In this document: positions 1 to 8,608 of the stretch, in pieces
Layout: every line of letters starts with the position of its first letter
Numbering within the stretch: position 1 is the stretch's first letter
Origin: Listeria welshimeri serovar 6b str. SLCC5334
GTDB taxonomy: Bacteria > Bacillota > Bacilli > Lactobacillales > Listeriaceae
DNA: 64,000 bases
Direction: 5' to 3'
Assembly: GCF_000060285.1 (NCBI RefSeq)
Contig: NC_008555.1
Location: 682,001-746,000 of the forward strand
The notes under the pieces: model-generated
Databases searched by the model: none
What the model saw: the letters and a program-made list of their open reading frames with translations, nothing else
Told to the model about the DNA's origin: nothing
Made by a program: the position numbers and the translations under genes

Positions 1-644
1 ATAAGGTGAACTATCAGAACAGTCCTGTCGCTAGGCAAGTGGGAACGATTGATTACGGTGTTCGACCAGCTGCAACACATATTAATTTAACGGCTGGTTC
101 AAGTTATATTACTAACCGTGACCGAGATTTCTTTATGCAAGACACAAATCCTGAACAAGGTAGTAATTTTTTCCTTACTGCTAAAAATGGAGAAATTTCA
201 CTTTCACGTGGGGGGCAGTTTCATTCTGACCAATTTGGATTTTTACGAACATCTGATGGAGCAAATGTGCTTAGTGCAACCGGAGAAGCAATTCAAGTGG
301 GACAAAAAACATCTATCCGTGCTGAAGCAAATGGCGATTTATTCAATGCAGATACGAATCAATATTTAGGACGAATTGGAACAAAATTTGTTTCAGCTGA
401 CCAAGCGGACAGTTTAGTAAAAGACGGAGAAGGAAGACTGCATGTGAACGGGATAAACACAATTAATTTACCAGCTGGACAAGGGAATATTCAAAACGGT
501 GTACTAGAAACCTCTAATGTTGATTTAGGCATTGAGATGGTACAACTGATGGATAACCAGCGTATGGTACAAGCTTCTAAAAATGTCGTCAATATGTTTG
601 ATAAAGTGTACGACAAAGAAGCAACGGGATTAATTCGACAGTAA
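1..644 (+). CDS. flgG: Flagellar distal rod/basal-body protein FlgG, 5'-truncated
   Basis: The frame is open from the window edge to a TAA at 642-644. The visible residues begin after the usual FlgG N-terminal rod motif (an N-S-G/N-N-A-N type segment near residues 1-40), so the gene starts upstream and about 45 residues are missing. An in-frame GTG at 6 is probably just an internal valine. The C-terminus has the rod/hook family signature: a 'VLETSNVDLGIEMVQLMDNQRM' type segment, then a helix with N-V-V-N-M-F-D-K. FlgG forms the distal rod that crosses peptidoglycan and the periplasm-equivalent space. cheR follows 27 bp downstream behind a strong ribosome binding site, in the same operon. Confidence 0.85.
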   Translation, partial: KVNYQNSPVARQVGTIDYGVRPAATHINLTAGSSYITNRDRDFFMQDTNPEQGSNFFLTAKNGEISLSRGGQFHSDQFGFLRTSDGANVLSATGEAIQVGQKTSIRAEANGDLFNADTNQYLGRIGTKFVSADQADSLVKDGEGRLHVNGINTINLPAGQGNIQNGVLETSNVDLGIEMVQLMDNQRMVQASKNVVNMFDKVYDKEATGLIRQ

Positions 645-671
645 CGACCTAGCTAAGGGAGGGGAAAAAGA

Positions 672-1460
672 ATGATTCCAGATTTGGAAAAGGATTATCT
701 TTACTTTACTCGTGTCGTCAAAAGGGACTTAGGTTTAGATTTAGCGCTGTATAAAGAAACACAAATGAAACGACGAATCTTGTCTTTTATTGTGAAGAAA
801 AAATATTTTACGTTTGGTGAATTTTTTAAACATCTAAAAAAGGATGCTGTGCTGTTAGACGAGTTCATTAGTTTGATTACGATTAATGTTTCGTCGTTTT
901 TCCGAAATCGTAATCGTTGGGACGTGCTTGAAAAACAAGTGATTCCAAGGTTGCTTGAAGATAGTAGAGGAAAACTTCGGGTTTGGAGTGCGGCTTGTTC
1001 ATCAGGTGAGGAGCCGTATTCACTGGCAATTATGATGGAACGATCGGTTGGCACAAGACACTATGACATTTTAGCAACAGACCTTGAACCAGCTATTTTA
1101 AAGCGGGCAGTCATTGGAGAATACCAAAGCCGTCAAATGGAAGAACTTAACGAAGAAGAACGAAACACTGCATTCGTTGAAAATGGGGATACATATCAAA
1201 TTTTACCTAAATACCGAAAAGCCATTCGTTTTAGGCGTCACGATTTGCTGACGGATTATTACGAAAAAGGATTTGATTTAATTGTTTGTCGCAATGTCTT
1301 GATTTATTTCACAGCAGAAGGCAAACATCAAGCATATCAGAAATTTGCAGACTCACTAAGGCGAGGAGGAGTCCTTTTTATCGGCGGTTCAGAGCAAATT
1401 TTAAATCCAGCCGATTATGGACTCGCTACATTAAATAACTTTTTCTACATAAAAACATAG
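672..1460 (+). CDS. cheR: Chemotaxis protein methyltransferase CheR
   Basis: CheR transfers methyl groups from S-adenosylmethionine to glutamates of chemoreceptors. The 262-residue product has the usual length. The N-terminal alpha-helical domain (about 1-75) includes a K-R-R-I basic helix. The Rossmann-type methyltransferase domain follows, with the SAM-binding W-S-A-A-C-S-S-G-E-E-P-Y-S motif near residue 105, a D-I-L-A-T-D-L segment, and C-R-N-V-L-I-Y-F near 210. The C-terminus carries the conserved G-G-S-E-Q segment. The ATG at 672 is preceded by AAGGGAGGGG. No cheB methylesterase gene is present anywhere in the window. Confidence 0.95.
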   Translation: MIPDLEKDYLYFTRVVKRDLGLDLALYKETQMKRRILSFIVKKKYFTFGEFFKHLKKDAVLLDEFISLITINVSSFFRNRNRWDVLEKQVIPRLLEDSRGKLRVWSAACSSGEEPYSLAIMMERSVGTRHYDILATDLEPAILKRAVIGEYQSRQMEELNEEERNTAFVENGDTYQILPKYRKAIRFRRHDLLTDYYEKGFDLIVCRNVLIYFTAEGKHQAYQKFADSLRRGGVLFIGGSEQILNPADYGLATLNNFFYIKT

Positions 1461-1484
1461 CAAAAAGGAAATGGAGTTGGTTAG

Positions 1485-1820
1485 ATGGGACGAATAGAAA
1501 ACATTAAAAAATTAGCTTTTTTTGAGGACAAACCTGGACTTGCTGAACAAATTCTCATGTTAGAAAAGAAAACACAACTTTTTTTACCAAATGAATTTGA
1601 AATTAGACAAACAGTCGGCTATGAAATCGGGGATAAAGAAGTCATATTAGGTCGGCTAGAGTCATTTTATTTTCTCGCTTTAAAAGGTGTGGAAGAAGAT
1701 AATTACAGATCGCAAGCATTTGCCAGTGAAGCTGATGCAAAAGCATTTTTCGTTCATTTACCAGAAATGGAAAATGAGTTAGTCGCTTTTTGGTTAAATG
1801 AAGTGGAATTAGTTCGCTGA
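1485..1820 (+). CDS. Hypothetical motility-operon protein (111 aa)
   Basis: I do not recognise a family. The 111-residue product is acidic, soluble and has no signal peptide or membrane segment. It sits between cheR and motA with short gaps (24 and 26 bp), so it is surely part of the motility operon. The ATG at 1485 is preceded by AAAAGGAAATGGAG. Position and size correspond to lmo0684 of EGD-e from memory. A role in motility is inferred only from position. Confidence 0.75.
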   Translation: MGRIENIKKLAFFEDKPGLAEQILMLEKKTQLFLPNEFEIRQTVGYEIGDKEVILGRLESFYFLALKGVEEDNYRSQAFASEADAKAFFVHLPEMENELVAFWLNEVELVR

Positions 1821-1846
1821 AAAAAGTAGGTGGGAGATGAAGTAAC

Positions 1847-2686
1847 GTGGAAATAACAACGATTGTAGGACTTGTTTTGGCAGTGATAGTCATTGCGGGT
1901 TCGTTTATGATTCAAAATATATCACTGGCGATGTTATTTAGCGCTGAAGCTTTAATTGTCATTATACTTGGGACAATTACAGCAGTTATGATGGCACACC
2001 CGTGGAGTGATGTAAAAGTAGTACCAAAACTATTTAAAATTCTTTTTACGAAAGAAAAGATGCCAGACAAAGTGGATGTGCTTGTACAATACAAAGAATA
2101 TGCAGATGAAATCAGACGTAGTGGTGTACTTGCACTAGAAGACTCTGTAGACGAAATTGAAGATCCGTTTATGAAACGAGGCATGCGTTTAGTTGTAGAT
2201 GGTCAGTCTTCTCCAGAATTTTTACGGGATGTTTTGGAAGAAGAAGTAGCGAGTATGGAAGAACGTCATGCTGCTTATGCCAAGATTTTCGCCTCAGCTG
2301 GAGCATATGCACCAACGCTCGGTGTACTTGGAGCAGCAATGGGACTCATTCATGCGATGGGAGAAATGTCGAACCCAGACAAACTTAGTGAAGCAATAGC
2401 AGCGGCCTTTGTTTGTACCATTTTCGGGATTTTCACCGGTTATGTACTTTGGACACCATTTGCCAATAAATTAAAAGTAAAATCACAAAAAGAAGTGCAT
2501 TTAAGATACATGATGATTGAGGGAGTCGTCGCGCTTCAAGAACGAAATGCACCACGAGTTGTGGAAGAACGTTTATTATCTTTTTTAAGTCCAAAAGAGA
2601 AAGATGTGCTGCGAAATGGAAAAGGGAAGAAAACGAGAGAAGTGGAGGAAACAGAGCGTGGCCAAGCGTCGCAAGAAACCGCATGA
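1847..2686 (+). CDS. motA: Flagellar motor stator protein MotA
   Basis: MotA is the proton-channel stator subunit that pushes on FliG. The 279-residue product starts at a GTG preceded by GGTGGGAGATGAAG. Two N-terminal membrane helices (about 3-25 and 30-50) are followed by a cytoplasmic loop (about 60-140) with the conserved R-R-S-G-V-L-A-L-E segment and a charged R-G-M-R-L-V-V-D-G stretch. Two C-terminal helices follow (about 145-200), including the Y-A-P-T-L-G-V-L-G-A-A-M-G-L proline/glycine motif. The 3' end overlaps motB by 29 bp, which suggests translational coupling and fixed stoichiometry. Confidence 0.95.
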   Translation: MEITTIVGLVLAVIVIAGSFMIQNISLAMLFSAEALIVIILGTITAVMMAHPWSDVKVVPKLFKILFTKEKMPDKVDVLVQYKEYADEIRRSGVLALEDSVDEIEDPFMKRGMRLVVDGQSSPEFLRDVLEEEVASMEERHAAYAKIFASAGAYAPTLGVLGAAMGLIHAMGEMSNPDKLSEAIAAAFVCTIFGIFTGYVLWTPFANKLKVKSQKEVHLRYMMIEGVVALQERNAPRVVEERLLSFLSPKEKDVLRNGKGKKTREVEETERGQASQETA

Positions 2687-3485
2687 GGAACACGTTGATG
2701 AAACGTGGTTAATTCCATATAGTGATTTGCTGACTCTTTTACTTGCTCTATTTATCGTTCTATTTGCCTCCAGTTCAGTTGATGCAAAAAAATTCGAACA
2801 AATGGGAAATGCGTTTAAGAAAATTGTGGAGGAAGGCGCGGCTGGAAATCAAGCATATGTATCCAAAGGAAAAGGACCAGATGATCCAAATGTGAATGCA
2901 GTTTTGAAGGCGATGGATGAGCAAGATAAAAAGAAAGATGCAAATGAACAAGAGAAAGCCAAAAAAGCAGCAGCAGCCCTACTTAAAAAGCAAAATGAAG
3001 AAAAGATTGAAGCGTTTAAAAAACAAATCGATAGCTATATTGCAGCTGAACGATTAGGAGCAAAAATGACGACGAAATACTCGGATGAAGGGCTTTTGAT
3101 TACCATTCGCGACGATATTTTATTCCAGTCGGGTAGTGCAGAATTAACAGCAGGAAAACGTGAAATAGCCAAAGAAATTGGGGAACTATTTGCTCAAGGG
3201 AAGGGAACGATGGAAGGTATTGTTTCAGGACATACTGATAATGTTCCGATTAGTACATCAATTTATTCTTCCAACTGGGAATTAAGTGTCGCGCGGGCGG
3301 TGAATTTCATGGAAGCGATTATTCAAGAAAACAGTGAAGTGAACCCAGGTGAGTTTAGTGCTCGCGGCTACGGAGAATTTAGACCCGTCGCAAAAAATGA
3401 TATCGCAGCAAATCGCGAAAAAAATCGGCGTGTTGAAATTATGGTGCGACCAATTAATCGCGATACGCTTGATGAAGATAAGTAG
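2658..3485 (+). CDS. motB: Flagellar motor stator protein MotB
   Basis: MotB anchors the stator to peptidoglycan and supplies the proton-accepting aspartate. I place the start at GTG 2658, giving 275 residues, because GGAGG lies 9 nt upstream and the protein then begins M-A-K-R-R-K-K-P like other MotB proteins. A longer frame reaching 2604 has no supporting site. The single membrane helix (about 18-40) carries the essential Asp (I-P-Y-S-D, Asp23). A charged, Lys/Ala/Glu-rich linker (about 80-135) precedes an OmpA-like peptidoglycan-binding domain with G-H-T-D-N-V-P near 194 and N-R-R-V-E near 262. Confidence 0.95.
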   Translation: MAKRRKKPHEEHVDETWLIPYSDLLTLLLALFIVLFASSSVDAKKFEQMGNAFKKIVEEGAAGNQAYVSKGKGPDDPNVNAVLKAMDEQDKKKDANEQEKAKKAAAALLKKQNEEKIEAFKKQIDSYIAAERLGAKMTTKYSDEGLLITIRDDILFQSGSAELTAGKREIAKEIGELFAQGKGTMEGIVSGHTDNVPISTSIYSSNWELSVARAVNFMEAIIQENSEVNPGEFSARGYGEFRPVAKNDIAANREKNRRVEIMVRPINRDTLDEDK

Positions 3486-3494
3486 GTGAATGGA

Positions 3495-3995
3495 TTGCAA
3501 CTTTTTTTAAGTGGTTCGCATACATTAACAGATTATGATAAACAAGAAATACAAACATATCTAGAAAAATTTGCACCAGTAAATCATATTCATTTGCTTT
3601 GCTATAAATCAATTGAAAATGAAGTATTACAATTTTTTCTGAAAAAAGAGCATTTGGCACCTCGTTTGTCGATTTATACTTTTGCTCCAAAAGAATGTTT
3701 ACCAGAACCTTTTTTATCCACGATAGACTACTTAGAACGTTTAGGCAGTAGTTATCAATCGTTTGGTTATTTTGACACAGTGATTACAAAGTCGACATAT
3801 GAGAAATTTTTAGCACAAATTGTTAGTAAAATGGATTTGGTTTGTTGTTTTTATAACGGGGATAAGCCGACTGATGTCATTCCAGTCGATGTAGCGAAAT
3901 CGTTCGATGTACAAAGTATGATTTATGATTTGCCAAAAGCGAAGAAACATCTATTACATCGAACCAGTAGCGATAAAATAAAATTAGTGAATTAA
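3495..3995 (+). CDS. Hypothetical motility-operon protein (166 aa)
   Basis: I do not recognise a family. There is no signal peptide, membrane helix or clear motif. The product looks like a small soluble alpha/beta protein. Position corresponds to lmo0687. The start is ambiguous: a GTG at 3486 directly follows the motB stop but has little ribosome binding sequence, whereas TTG 3495 sits 6 nt after AGGTG. I prefer TTG 3495 (166 residues, M-Q-L-F-L-S-G-S). The Shine-Dalgarno then overlaps the motB stop codon (TAGGTG), giving stop-coupled translation. It lies between motB and gmaR in the MogR-controlled operon. Confidence 0.7.
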   Translation: MQLFLSGSHTLTDYDKQEIQTYLEKFAPVNHIHLLCYKSIENEVLQFFLKKEHLAPRLSIYTFAPKECLPEPFLSTIDYLERLGSSYQSFGYFDTVITKSTYEKFLAQIVSKMDLVCCFYNGDKPTDVIPVDVAKSFDVQSMIYDLPKAKKHLLHRTSSDKIKLVN

Positions 3996-4017
3996 TTGAT
4001 AGAAAGAGGGAAGATTC

Positions 4018-5931
4018 ATGCGGCCGTTAATTTCGATTTGTATGATAGTCAAAAATGAAGCACATATTTTAAGACAAAGTTTAGCGTCTTTTAGAAAATT
4101 TACAGAAGAAATCATTATTGTAGATACAGGTTCCACTGACGAAACCAAGGAAATAGCAAAAGAATTCACTGATTTTGTCTATGATTTTGAATGGACAGGC
4201 AACTTTTCTGATGCAAGAAACTTTGCGGCTAAACATGCAACGGGAAAATGGATTTTAGCCATTGATGCAGATGAATGTTTGGAAGAAGAAAGTTACCTTC
4301 AATTAAAAAAACAATTGAAAGCCCCTACAGAGCCTATTCAGATGGCACAAATTATAAGTTTTACAGGAGAAAAAGGACGAGTAACAACGACGAACCAAAT
4401 GGCGCGTGTCTATAAGAATGATGGAACTATTTGTTTCCGCGGAGTGATCCATGAACAACTGGAAGGAATAGACAAACATGCAGTTGAAACGGGATTTGCA
4501 CCTGTGAAAATTTACCATTATGGTTATATGTCGGAAATTGTAGAAAAACAAGGAAAGTCAGACCGCAATTTACGTTTATTAGAAAAAGAAGTAAAAAATA
4601 ATAAAAATAGTGGATTTGTGCACTTTAATATTGGTCAAGAAATGAATCGTCTTGGTGATAAAAAAGAAGCATTGAAAGAATTCACTAAAGCATTTCGGTT
4701 GCGTGATAATAATCAGTATATTTGGGCTAAATTGAGTGCCTACCATATTTCCGAACTACTTGAACAAGAAAAACGATATGAGGAAAGTTTGGCAATTATT
4801 GAAGAAGCAAAAGTCATTTGGCCAAATGTGCCAGAATTCCCACTTAAAAAGGCAAACATTTTATATTTACATCATCAATTAGAAGATGCTAAAGAAATTT
4901 ATCATAGTTTACTTGATAATAAAGTAATCGATTATCAACCCATTGTTTTGTATGAAGCAACAAACTTTATGCCACATAAAATGCTTGGAACAATTTATCT
5001 AGAGGAAAAAGATTATACTCGAGCAATGACTCATTTTTCCAAAGCTTATGCTGAAAATAGTTCTGACTATGGTGTCATGTTCCAAATGATTATGCTACTG
5101 AGCAAATTCCATCAACCGAAAGAGATTTTTGCATTTATGGAACGCCATAACTTTATTTCTAGTACGGAAACGGGTTTACGTTTACTTTCGATGACAACGC
5201 AACAAGGTTATGCTGAACTTTCCGAACTCATCGTTCAGTCGCTAACCGATGTGTATCCTCCAGTCGCAGAAGCAACAGAAGTGAAAATCGCTACAATTCG
5301 TAATGTATTCCCAGTAATTAGCGAATCAGCTATTGTTTTTGGAATCAAAGAGGAATTAATTGATGCGGCCGACTTATGTTTATGGCATTACGAAAACCCG
5401 CAATTACCAATCGAACGCGTCATGAAAAATAGTGATGTTGGCGATATTTATAATTTTATCTTTGAAAATGGTCCAAGAATTAGCAAAAAACGCTATTTGT
5501 TCGTATTAGAACGGGCAATTGCACTCGGAAAAGGCGAGTATGCTGATTACTTATTAGCGCTTCGAAATGTTTATCATGATAGCATTAACAGCCATATTGC
5601 TGACCTGTTTTTCCAATATGATTTTGCGGATATAGCGCTTGATTTTTATAATATCGTGGATGCAGACGAAGTGACAAAAGAAGGCTATATCAACCTAATC
5701 AACTACTTAATGGATGCTGATGTAATGGATGAAGCACTTTCAATTGCGGAGCGTGGCATAGATAATTTTAGTACGGATTTCCGTTTTTACCTTTGGACAA
5801 TCAAAATTGATACTGAAAACCGCGCCAATCGTATTAGCGAAGCAATGGATGAATTTCCAAATAATCGTTATTTAGCAAAACTGTTAGATGAAGTGAGTGT
5901 GTTTCAAGATACTGCTACCAACAATCGATAG
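4018..5931 (+). CDS. gmaR: GmaR: flagellin O-GlcNAc transferase and MogR anti-repressor
   Basis: In Listeria, GmaR has two known roles. It glycosylates flagellin with O-linked GlcNAc, and it binds the repressor MogR at low temperature to release flagellar transcription; it unfolds at 37 C. The 637-residue product begins with a family-2 glycosyltransferase domain (about 1-220): P-L-I-S-I-C-M-I-V-K-N-E, then V-D-T-G-S-T-D-E-T near 35-43, and the metal-binding D-A-D at residues 83-85. From about 200 onward it is helical and TPR-like (G-F-V-H-F-N-I-G-Q-E and similar repeats). The ATG at 4018 has AAAGAGGGAAG upstream. The target flagellin is two genes downstream. Confidence 0.93.
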   Translation: MRPLISICMIVKNEAHILRQSLASFRKFTEEIIIVDTGSTDETKEIAKEFTDFVYDFEWTGNFSDARNFAAKHATGKWILAIDADECLEEESYLQLKKQLKAPTEPIQMAQIISFTGEKGRVTTTNQMARVYKNDGTICFRGVIHEQLEGIDKHAVETGFAPVKIYHYGYMSEIVEKQGKSDRNLRLLEKEVKNNKNSGFVHFNIGQEMNRLGDKKEALKEFTKAFRLRDNNQYIWAKLSAYHISELLEQEKRYEESLAIIEEAKVIWPNVPEFPLKKANILYLHHQLEDAKEIYHSLLDNKVIDYQPIVLYEATNFMPHKMLGTIYLEEKDYTRAMTHFSKAYAENSSDYGVMFQMIMLLSKFHQPKEIFAFMERHNFISSTETGLRLLSMTTQQGYAELSELIVQSLTDVYPPVAEATEVKIATIRNVFPVISESAIVFGIKEELIDAADLCLWHYENPQLPIERVMKNSDVGDIYNFIFENGPRISKKRYLFVLERAIALGKGEYADYLLALRNVYHDSINSHIADLFFQYDFADIALDFYNIVDADEVTKEGYINLINYLMDADVMDEALSIAERGIDNFSTDFRFYLWTIKIDTENRANRISEAMDEFPNNRYLAKLLDEVSVFQDTATNNR

Positions 5932-5943
5932 GAGGCCAGTAAT

Positions 5944-6852
5944 ATGACAGAAGAAAAAGGAATTTTACTACAAAGTGGGACAAATGAATTAGAAATCGTT
6001 ACATTTACAGTTGGCGAAAACTTATTTTGCATTAATGTTTTAAAAGTGAAAGAAATTATTCATCCGCTAGAAGTGACTCCTGTACCAGATTCAAATCCGG
6101 CAATTGAGGGTGTTTCGCAAGTTCGAGGCGAAATTATGCCAGTCGTAAATCTTGCACGCGTAATGAAATTACCAGAAATCGAACCAGAAAACACCAAATT
6201 TATTATTACAGAGCTAAATCAAATGAAAATTGTTTTCCGGGTTGATGAAGTGCACCGTATTCAACGTATTTCTTGGGAACAAATTGAAGAACCAGAGAAA
6301 CTATCGATTGGTTTAGAAGAATTAGCTGTTGGTATCGTGAAACTAGATGGTAATTTAGTACTTTTACTTGATTATGAAAAAATTATTTACGAAATCAGTG
6401 GAAATGCCGATTTTGCAGTGACTGGTGAGGATCGTATTACTCGAAAAGTTAACCGCGAAGAGAAGACAATTTTTATTGCCGAAGATTCACAAATGCTACG
6501 ACAATTGCTTGAAGATACGCTACACGAGGCAGGTTATACAAATCTACAGTTCTTTGCAAATGGTCGCGAAGCAAAAGAACATATTTTTAAATTGCTCAAA
6601 GAACAAAAAGAGCGAACGTTTGAAAATGTTAACTTGTTAATTACTGATATCGAAATGCCACAAATGGATGGACACCATTTAACCAAAGTGATTAAAGAAG
6701 ATGAAATTGGTCGCGAATTGCCAGTAGTTATTTTCTCTTCGTTGATTACAGAGGATCTTGAACATAAAGGTGCTGGTGTCGGAGCAGACGCACAAGTAAG
6801 CAAACCAAATATCCATCAGCTTATTAATATTTTAGATGAGCTAGTTTTATAA
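5944..6852 (+). CDS. cheV: Chemotaxis coupling protein CheV (CheW-REC)
   Basis: CheV couples chemoreceptors to CheA and adds a phosphorylatable adaptation input. The 302-residue product has a CheW-like domain (about 14-150, with Q-V-R-G-E-I-M-P-V-V-N-L near 60-70). A receiver domain follows (about 170-300), with the acidic pair E-D near 180, the phospho-acceptor in L-I-T-D-I-E-M-P-Q-M-D-G and the conserved Lys in V-S-K-P-N. AGGAGG precedes the ATG. No separate cheW is present in the window, so CheV may be the main coupling protein. A strong terminator follows directly. Confidence 0.93.
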   Translation: MTEEKGILLQSGTNELEIVTFTVGENLFCINVLKVKEIIHPLEVTPVPDSNPAIEGVSQVRGEIMPVVNLARVMKLPEIEPENTKFIITELNQMKIVFRVDEVHRIQRISWEQIEEPEKLSIGLEELAVGIVKLDGNLVLLLDYEKIIYEISGNADFAVTGEDRITRKVNREEKTIFIAEDSQMLRQLLEDTLHEAGYTNLQFFANGREAKEHIFKLLKEQKERTFENVNLLITDIEMPQMDGHHLTKVIKEDEIGRELPVVIFSSLITEDLEHKGAGVGADAQVSKPNIHQLINILDELVL

Positions 6853-6853
6853 A

Positions 6854-6900
6854 AAGAAGTGTTTGGACAAGTTTTTCAGTCCAAACACTTCTTTATTTTA
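6854..6900 (+). terminator. Rho-independent terminator after cheV
   Basis: A perfect 15-bp inverted repeat (6854-6868 and 6879-6893, loop of 10) is followed by a T-rich run. It ends the flgG-cheV part of the motility operon and insulates flaA. Its T-rich tail overlaps the first candidate MogR site at 6896. Confidence 0.9.
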
Positions 6901-7035
6901 TTTAAAAAAATAATTTTATGAAAACGTAAAAACGTTGATATAAAAGCGTTTATTCATTTTTATATAAATAAAAACAACTTATTTTTACATTTTTAATAAA
7001 AAACATTTGATTTTTTAAAAAAATGAAGATATAAT
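6896..7035 (+). promoter_or_regulatory. flaA promoter with MogR-type operators
   Basis: A sigma-A-type promoter is visible: TTGATT at 7007-7012, a 17-bp spacer and TATAAT at 7030-7035, about 56 bp before the flaA start. Three sequences match the MogR consensus TTTT-N5-AAAA: 6896-6908, 6991-7003 and 7011-7023. The last overlaps the -35 box and spacer. The last two start exactly 20 bp apart. MogR binding at such sites represses flaA (established in L. monocytogenes). The assignment of each site here is by sequence only. No sigma-D/28 type promoter was seen. Confidence 0.85.
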
Positions 7036-7091
7036 AAAGCATATAGAGAAGAGAAGTCTTTTCTAAACCGAAATGTAGGAGGGAAACACAA

Positions 7092-7955
7092 ATGAAAGTA
7101 AATACTAATATCATTAGCTTGAAAACTCAAGAATATCTTCGTAAAAACAACGAAGGCATGACTCAAGCGCAAGAACGTTTAGCATCTGGTAAACGTATTA
7201 ACAGTTCTCTTGATGACGCTGCTGGTCTTGCAGTTGTTACTCGTATGAACGTTAAATCTACAGGCTTAGATGCAGCAAGCAAAAACTCATCCATGGGTAT
7301 TGACTTGTTACAAACAGCGGATTCAGCTCTTAGCTCCATGAGTTCAATCTTGCAACGTATGCGTCAATTAGCAGTACAATCTTCAAACGGTTCATTCAGT
7401 GACGAAGATCGTAAACAATATACTGCTGAATTCGGTAGCTTAATCAAAGAACTTGATCACGTTGCTGACACTACTAACTACAACAACATTAAACTTCTAG
7501 ATCAAACTGCTACAGGTGCTGCAACTCAAGTAAGCATCCAAGCATCTGATAAAGCGAATGACTTAATCAATATCGATCTTTTCAATGCTAAAGGTCTTTC
7601 TGCTGGAACAATCACTTTAGGTAGTGGTTCTACAGTTGCTGGTTATAGTGCATTATCTGTTGCTGATGCTGATTCTTCTCAAGAAGCAACTGAAGCTATT
7701 GATGAATTAATTAATAACATTTCTAACGGTCGTGCGCTTCTTGGTGCTGGTATGAGTCGCCTTAGCTACAATGTATCTAACGTGAACAACCAATCCATCG
7801 CAACAAAAGCATCTGCTTCCTCTATTGAAGATGCAGATATGGCTGCTGAAATGTCCGAAATGACTAAATACAAAATTCTTACACAAACATCAATCAGCAT
7901 GCTTTCTCAAGCAAACCAAACACCGCAAATGTTAACTCAATTAATTAACAGCTAA
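7092..7955 (+). CDS. flaA: Flagellin FlaA
   Basis: This is the flagellar filament subunit, 287 residues. Conserved D0/D1 helices occur at both ends: the N-terminal part includes R-L-A-S-G-K-R-I-N-S-S-L-D-D-A-A-G-L near 30-47 and the C-terminal part S-M-L-S-Q-A-N-Q near 268-275. The central region is short, so it lacks the large variable D2/D3 domains of enteric flagellins. The Ser/Thr-rich middle is where GlcNAc transfer by GmaR is known to occur in L. monocytogenes. A strong AGGAGGG precedes the ATG. The gene is monocistronic, bounded by terminators at 6854 and 7996. Confidence 0.98.
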   Translation: MKVNTNIISLKTQEYLRKNNEGMTQAQERLASGKRINSSLDDAAGLAVVTRMNVKSTGLDAASKNSSMGIDLLQTADSALSSMSSILQRMRQLAVQSSNGSFSDEDRKQYTAEFGSLIKELDHVADTTNYNNIKLLDQTATGAATQVSIQASDKANDLINIDLFNAKGLSAGTITLGSGSTVAGYSALSVADADSSQEATEAIDELINNISNGRALLGAGMSRLSYNVSNVNNQSIATKASASSIEDADMAAEMSEMTKYKILTQTSISMLSQANQTPQMLTQLINS

Positions 7956-7995
7956 TAACATATCAAATTCATTTATCGAACATTGTTTACCCTTA

Positions 7996-8030
7996 GCCTC
8001 TCGTCACCCCGGACGAGGGGCTTTTCTTTT
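7996..8030 (+). terminator. Terminator after flaA
   Basis: GC-rich stem (7996-8005 with 8012-8021, one G-T wobble, loop of 6) followed by CTTTTCTTTT. It separates flaA from cheY. Confidence 0.9.
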
Positions 8031-8105
8031 TATTTATAAAAATATTTTCAGATTGAAATTAAGACATAGAGCCAATGTTAGGATAATTAATTATTTTTCA
8101 ATTAA

Positions 8106-8196
8106 TTTTATTATAAAAAACCGATATTTTTTAAGAAAAAGGTAGAAATTGTCTTGTTTTTATTATAAAATGATATTATGCGATTTTTTTAAAAAA
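8106..8196 (+). promoter_or_regulatory. cheY promoter with four MogR-type operators
   Basis: The 200-bp space between flaA and cheY is extremely AT-rich. It holds four exact TTTT-N5-AAAA matches: 8106-8118, 8127-8139, 8158-8170 and 8184-8196. An extended -10 element, TG-A-TATTAT, lies at 8171-8179, with a weak -35 candidate TTGTCT at 8149-8154 (19-bp spacer). The two downstream operators flank the -10, so bound repressor would block polymerase. Runs of T and A are common in this genome, so individual sites carry some chance-match risk. Confidence 0.75.
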
Positions 8197-8229
8197 TATT
8201 TATAGGTATAAGAATGGGAGTTGTATTTT

Positions 8230-8589
8230 ATGTTGAAGTTGTTGATTGTCGACGATGCGATGTTCATGCGTACGATGATTAAAAATATCGTGAAAGATAG
8301 CGATTTTGAAGTAGTTGCAGAAGCAGAAAATGGACTAGAAGCAGTCAAAAAATATGATGAAGTAAAACCGGATATCGTTACCCTTGATATTACGATGCCG
8401 GAAATGGATGGCTTAGAAGCACTTGCCCAAATTATGGCAAAAGATCCATCGGCAAAAGTGATTATGTGTTCGGCAATGGGGCAACAAGGCATGGTGGTTG
8501 ATGCAATTAAAAAAGGTGCCAAAGACTTTATTGTAAAACCTTTCCAAGCGGACCGGGTTTTAGAAGCATTAGAAAAAGCAGCTAAGTAG
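8230..8589 (+). CDS. cheY: Chemotaxis response regulator CheY
   Basis: CheY is a single-domain receiver that, when phosphorylated by CheA, binds the motor switch (FliM/FliY) to control rotation. The 119-residue product starts at ATG 8230 behind GGGAG; the in-frame TTG at 8221 lies inside that ribosome binding region. The acidic pair is Asp8-Asp9, the phospho-acceptor is Asp53 (T-L-D-I-T-M-P), and the conserved Lys is in F-I-V-K-P-F near 103. It is followed by cheA after 19 bp. Confidence 0.97.
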   Translation: MLKLLIVDDAMFMRTMIKNIVKDSDFEVVAEAENGLEAVKKYDEVKPDIVTLDITMPEMDGLEALAQIMAKDPSAKVIMCSAMGQQGMVVDAIKKGAKDFIVKPFQADRVLEALEKAAK

Positions 8590-8608
8590 AGAAATGGAGA
8601 TGGGTAGC

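Noticed and set aside
6896-7091. Sigma-28 (sigma-D) promoter for flaA
   Set aside because: No TAAA-N15-GCCGATAA-like sequence; a good sigma-A promoter is present instead.
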